Positions 5,315 through 6,663 of a DNA stretch of 6,663 nt are shown piece by piece (positions within the stretch are counted from its first letter, which is position 1; the number at the start of each line of letters is the position of its first letter). The DNA lies in the NCBI GenBank assembly GCA_964424345.1, contig CAYRIK010000054.1, positions 1 through 6,663 on the forward strand, given 5' to 3'. Made by a program: the position numbers and the translations under genes. Under the pieces are notes generated by a model, which was not told where the DNA came from, did no database searches, and saw only the letters and a program-made list of their open reading frames with translations. Source of the stretch: RGIG6307 sp964424345. GTDB taxonomy: Bacteria > Bacillota > Clostridia > Lachnospirales > Lachnospiraceae.

Positions 5315-6663
5315 GACAAAAAGAATCTACATTAGTTAAAACGACTTCTGTGTATATGATAGGATCTATGTTGAGCAAGGTGTTAAATTTATTGATATTA
5401 CCATATATATCTTTAGAATTATCATCTGCACAATATGGGGTATATGATTTAATACAGACGATAGTAGGAGTGGCATTGCCTATTTTTACAATGCAGGCGA
5501 TTGATGCAGCATTTCGATTTGTATATCTGGAAGAAAAGCGAGAAGAAAAGGGACGAATCATCAGTAATGTATGGTTTTTGATTCTTTCAGGAAGTATTAT
5601 TTTCTCTGTAGGGGCATATGGAAGTAATATTTTATTTTTGCATTTAGAATATATTAAATTACTGGTGTTATATTATATATTCAATGTATTTATCAATATG
5701 TTTCAGAGAATAGCAAGATGTTATGATAATAATAAAGTGTATGCAATATCAGGTGTAATTCAAACGTTTGTCTTACTTGTAATGCAAGTGATCTTTCTTT
5801 ATTTCTTTGATATGAAGGAAGATGGTTTGGTGTATGCATATTGTATTTCTTGTGTTATTTCTTGTATATATATTGAATGTAATATTGGTTCTATAAAAGA
5901 TTGTTCTTTTACTTATATTGCAAAAGAAATCCTTAAAAAAATAATAAAATTTTCAGCACCGTTAATTCCTAACAGTATCAGTTGGTGGGCAGTATCATCT
6001 GTAAATAGAATTATTATTGTAGCAGCAATAGGATATTCTGCAAACGGAATTTTTTCTATGGCAAATAAATTTGCTTCTATCATAACGATGATTGGTTCTA
6101 CTTTTGTTTTAGCATGGCAGGAATATGTATTAACAAATAAAGATAATGCGGATAAAGATAAAATATTTTCACAGGTATTTGAAGTGTTTTTCTTCGTTTT
6201 AGCTTGTTGTACAGCTGGAGGTACATTGCTTCAGCAGATTTTCTTCAAAACATTGATAGGTGTTGAATATGCGGAATCTTTCTTTTATATTCCAATTATT
6301 ATGTTAACGGCAGCAGTATCTACTCTGAATTCTTTTTGGGGCGTTGGTTATTTTGCGTACGAAAAAACTGGAGGAGCATTTAAAACAACGATTATAGGAG
6401 CAGTTGTGAATTTGATATTGAGTTTCCTTTTGATTCGTAATTTTAAATTATATGGTATTGCATTTGCAGGTTTGTTGGCTTATTTAGTTATGTGGATTAT
6501 GAGATGTGTTTCTATGTCAGAATATTTTTACATTCGTATTCGTATAAAAGAAATGATTGTGCCAGTTGTAATGGTTATAGCTTCATACTATATATACTAT
6601 TTAAACCAGAATTTAATATCTATGTTAGCAACGGTTATGGTATGCTTGACCTTTGTTGTAAAA
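5311..6663 (+). CDS. wzx: Polysaccharide flippase (Wzx-type, MOP superfamily), 3'-truncated
   Basis: Membrane transporter expected to move the undecaprenyl-pyrophosphate-linked repeat unit from the inner to the outer face of the cytoplasmic membrane, supplying Wzy. My translation from ATG 5311 runs 451 codons without a stop to the window edge. Wzx proteins are commonly about 420-510 residues, so most of the protein is here. Roughly fourteen hydrophobic stretches are visible, near 12-34, 44-62, 84-108, 114-132, 147-166, 172-190, 216-240, 246-268, 288-310, 325-348, 358-378, 381-400, 413-430 and 434-450, which suits the 12-14 helix MOP fold. Recognisable blocks are SSAQYGVYDL (38-47, early family motif), FSAPLIPNSISWW (214-226, the Pro-containing start of the second half), GYSANGIFSMANKFASI (241-257) and TFVLAWQEY (264-272). 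The start is supported by AAAGGAG and by the ATGA overlap with the upstream glycosyltransferase gene. Substrate specificity is presumably matched to the local repeat unit but cannot be read. Confidence 0.93.
   Translation, partial: MRQKESTLVKTTSVYMIGSMLSKVLNLLILPYISLELSSAQYGVYDLIQTIVGVALPIFTMQAIDAAFRFVYLEEKREEKGRIISNVWFLILSGSIIFSVGAYGSNILFLHLEYIKLLVLYYIFNVFINMFQRIARCYDNNKVYAISGVIQTFVLLVMQVIFLYFFDMKEDGLVYAYCISCVISCIYIECNIGSIKDCSFTYIAKEILKKIIKFSAPLIPNSISWWAVSSVNRIIIVAAIGYSANGIFSMANKFASIITMIGSTFVLAWQEYVLTNKDNADKDKIFSQVFEVFFFVLACCTAGGTLLQQIFFKTLIGVEYAESFFYIPIIMLTAAVSTLNSFWGVGYFAYEKTGGAFKTTIIGAVVNLILSFLLIRNFKLYGIAFAGLLAYLVMWIMRCVSMSEYFYIRIRIKEMIVPVVMVIASYYIYYLNQNLISMLATVMVCLTFVVK

Noticed and set aside
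5295..5561. Open frame of 88 codons on the minus strand over the start of wzx
   Set aside because: It is antisense to the clearly conserved Wzx N-terminus and has no recognisable domain. The shorter minus-strand frames at 588-770, 1206-1406 and 3393-3587 are rejected for the same reason.

Overview
The window is a compact, single-strand block of six consecutive genes, all on the + strand, with almost no non-coding DNA: gaps of 20, 11 and 24 bases, then two 4-base ATGA overlaps. It reads as the middle of a Wzx/Wzy-dependent surface polysaccharide (capsule or exopolysaccharide) operon. The DNA is strongly A+T rich, with AGA as the main arginine codon, frequent ATA isoleucine codons, strong AGGAG-type ribosome binding sites and a GTG start. 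That fits a low-GC Gram-positive bacterium, most likely a Clostridia/Lachnospiraceae-type gut Firmicute. This placement is an inference from composition and protein style, and no marker gene is present to fix it.

Layout: (1) 1-739, the 3' part of an extended short-chain dehydrogenase (nucleotide-sugar epimerase, dehydratase or reductase); its NAD-binding N-terminus lies left of the window. (2) 760-1500, a GT-A fold family 2 glycosyltransferase. (3) 1512-2699, a GT-B fold family 4 glycosyltransferase with a cysteine cluster. (4) 2724-4172, a multi-spanning O-antigen-polymerase-like protein (Wzy). (5) 4169-5314, a second GT-B/GT4-type glycosyltransferase. (6) 5311-6663 and beyond, a Wzx-type flippase, still open at the right edge.

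Together these would make a nucleotide-sugar precursor, add at least three sugars to an undecaprenyl-linked primer, flip the repeat unit across the membrane (Wzx) and polymerise it outside (Wzy). The initiating phosphoglycosyltransferase, the chain-length/tyrosine-kinase genes and the promoter are not in the window and presumably lie on either side. I see no internal promoter, terminator, RNA gene, CRISPR, insertion sequence or long repeat, and no stretch over 300 bases without a gene.

I do not see evidence for a wholly new system. The points that deserve a look are local: a lysine where GT4 enzymes usually carry a conserved glutamate, an unusual start region for wzy, a long hydrophilic loop inside Wzy, and the likely pathway of the truncated SDR enzyme.
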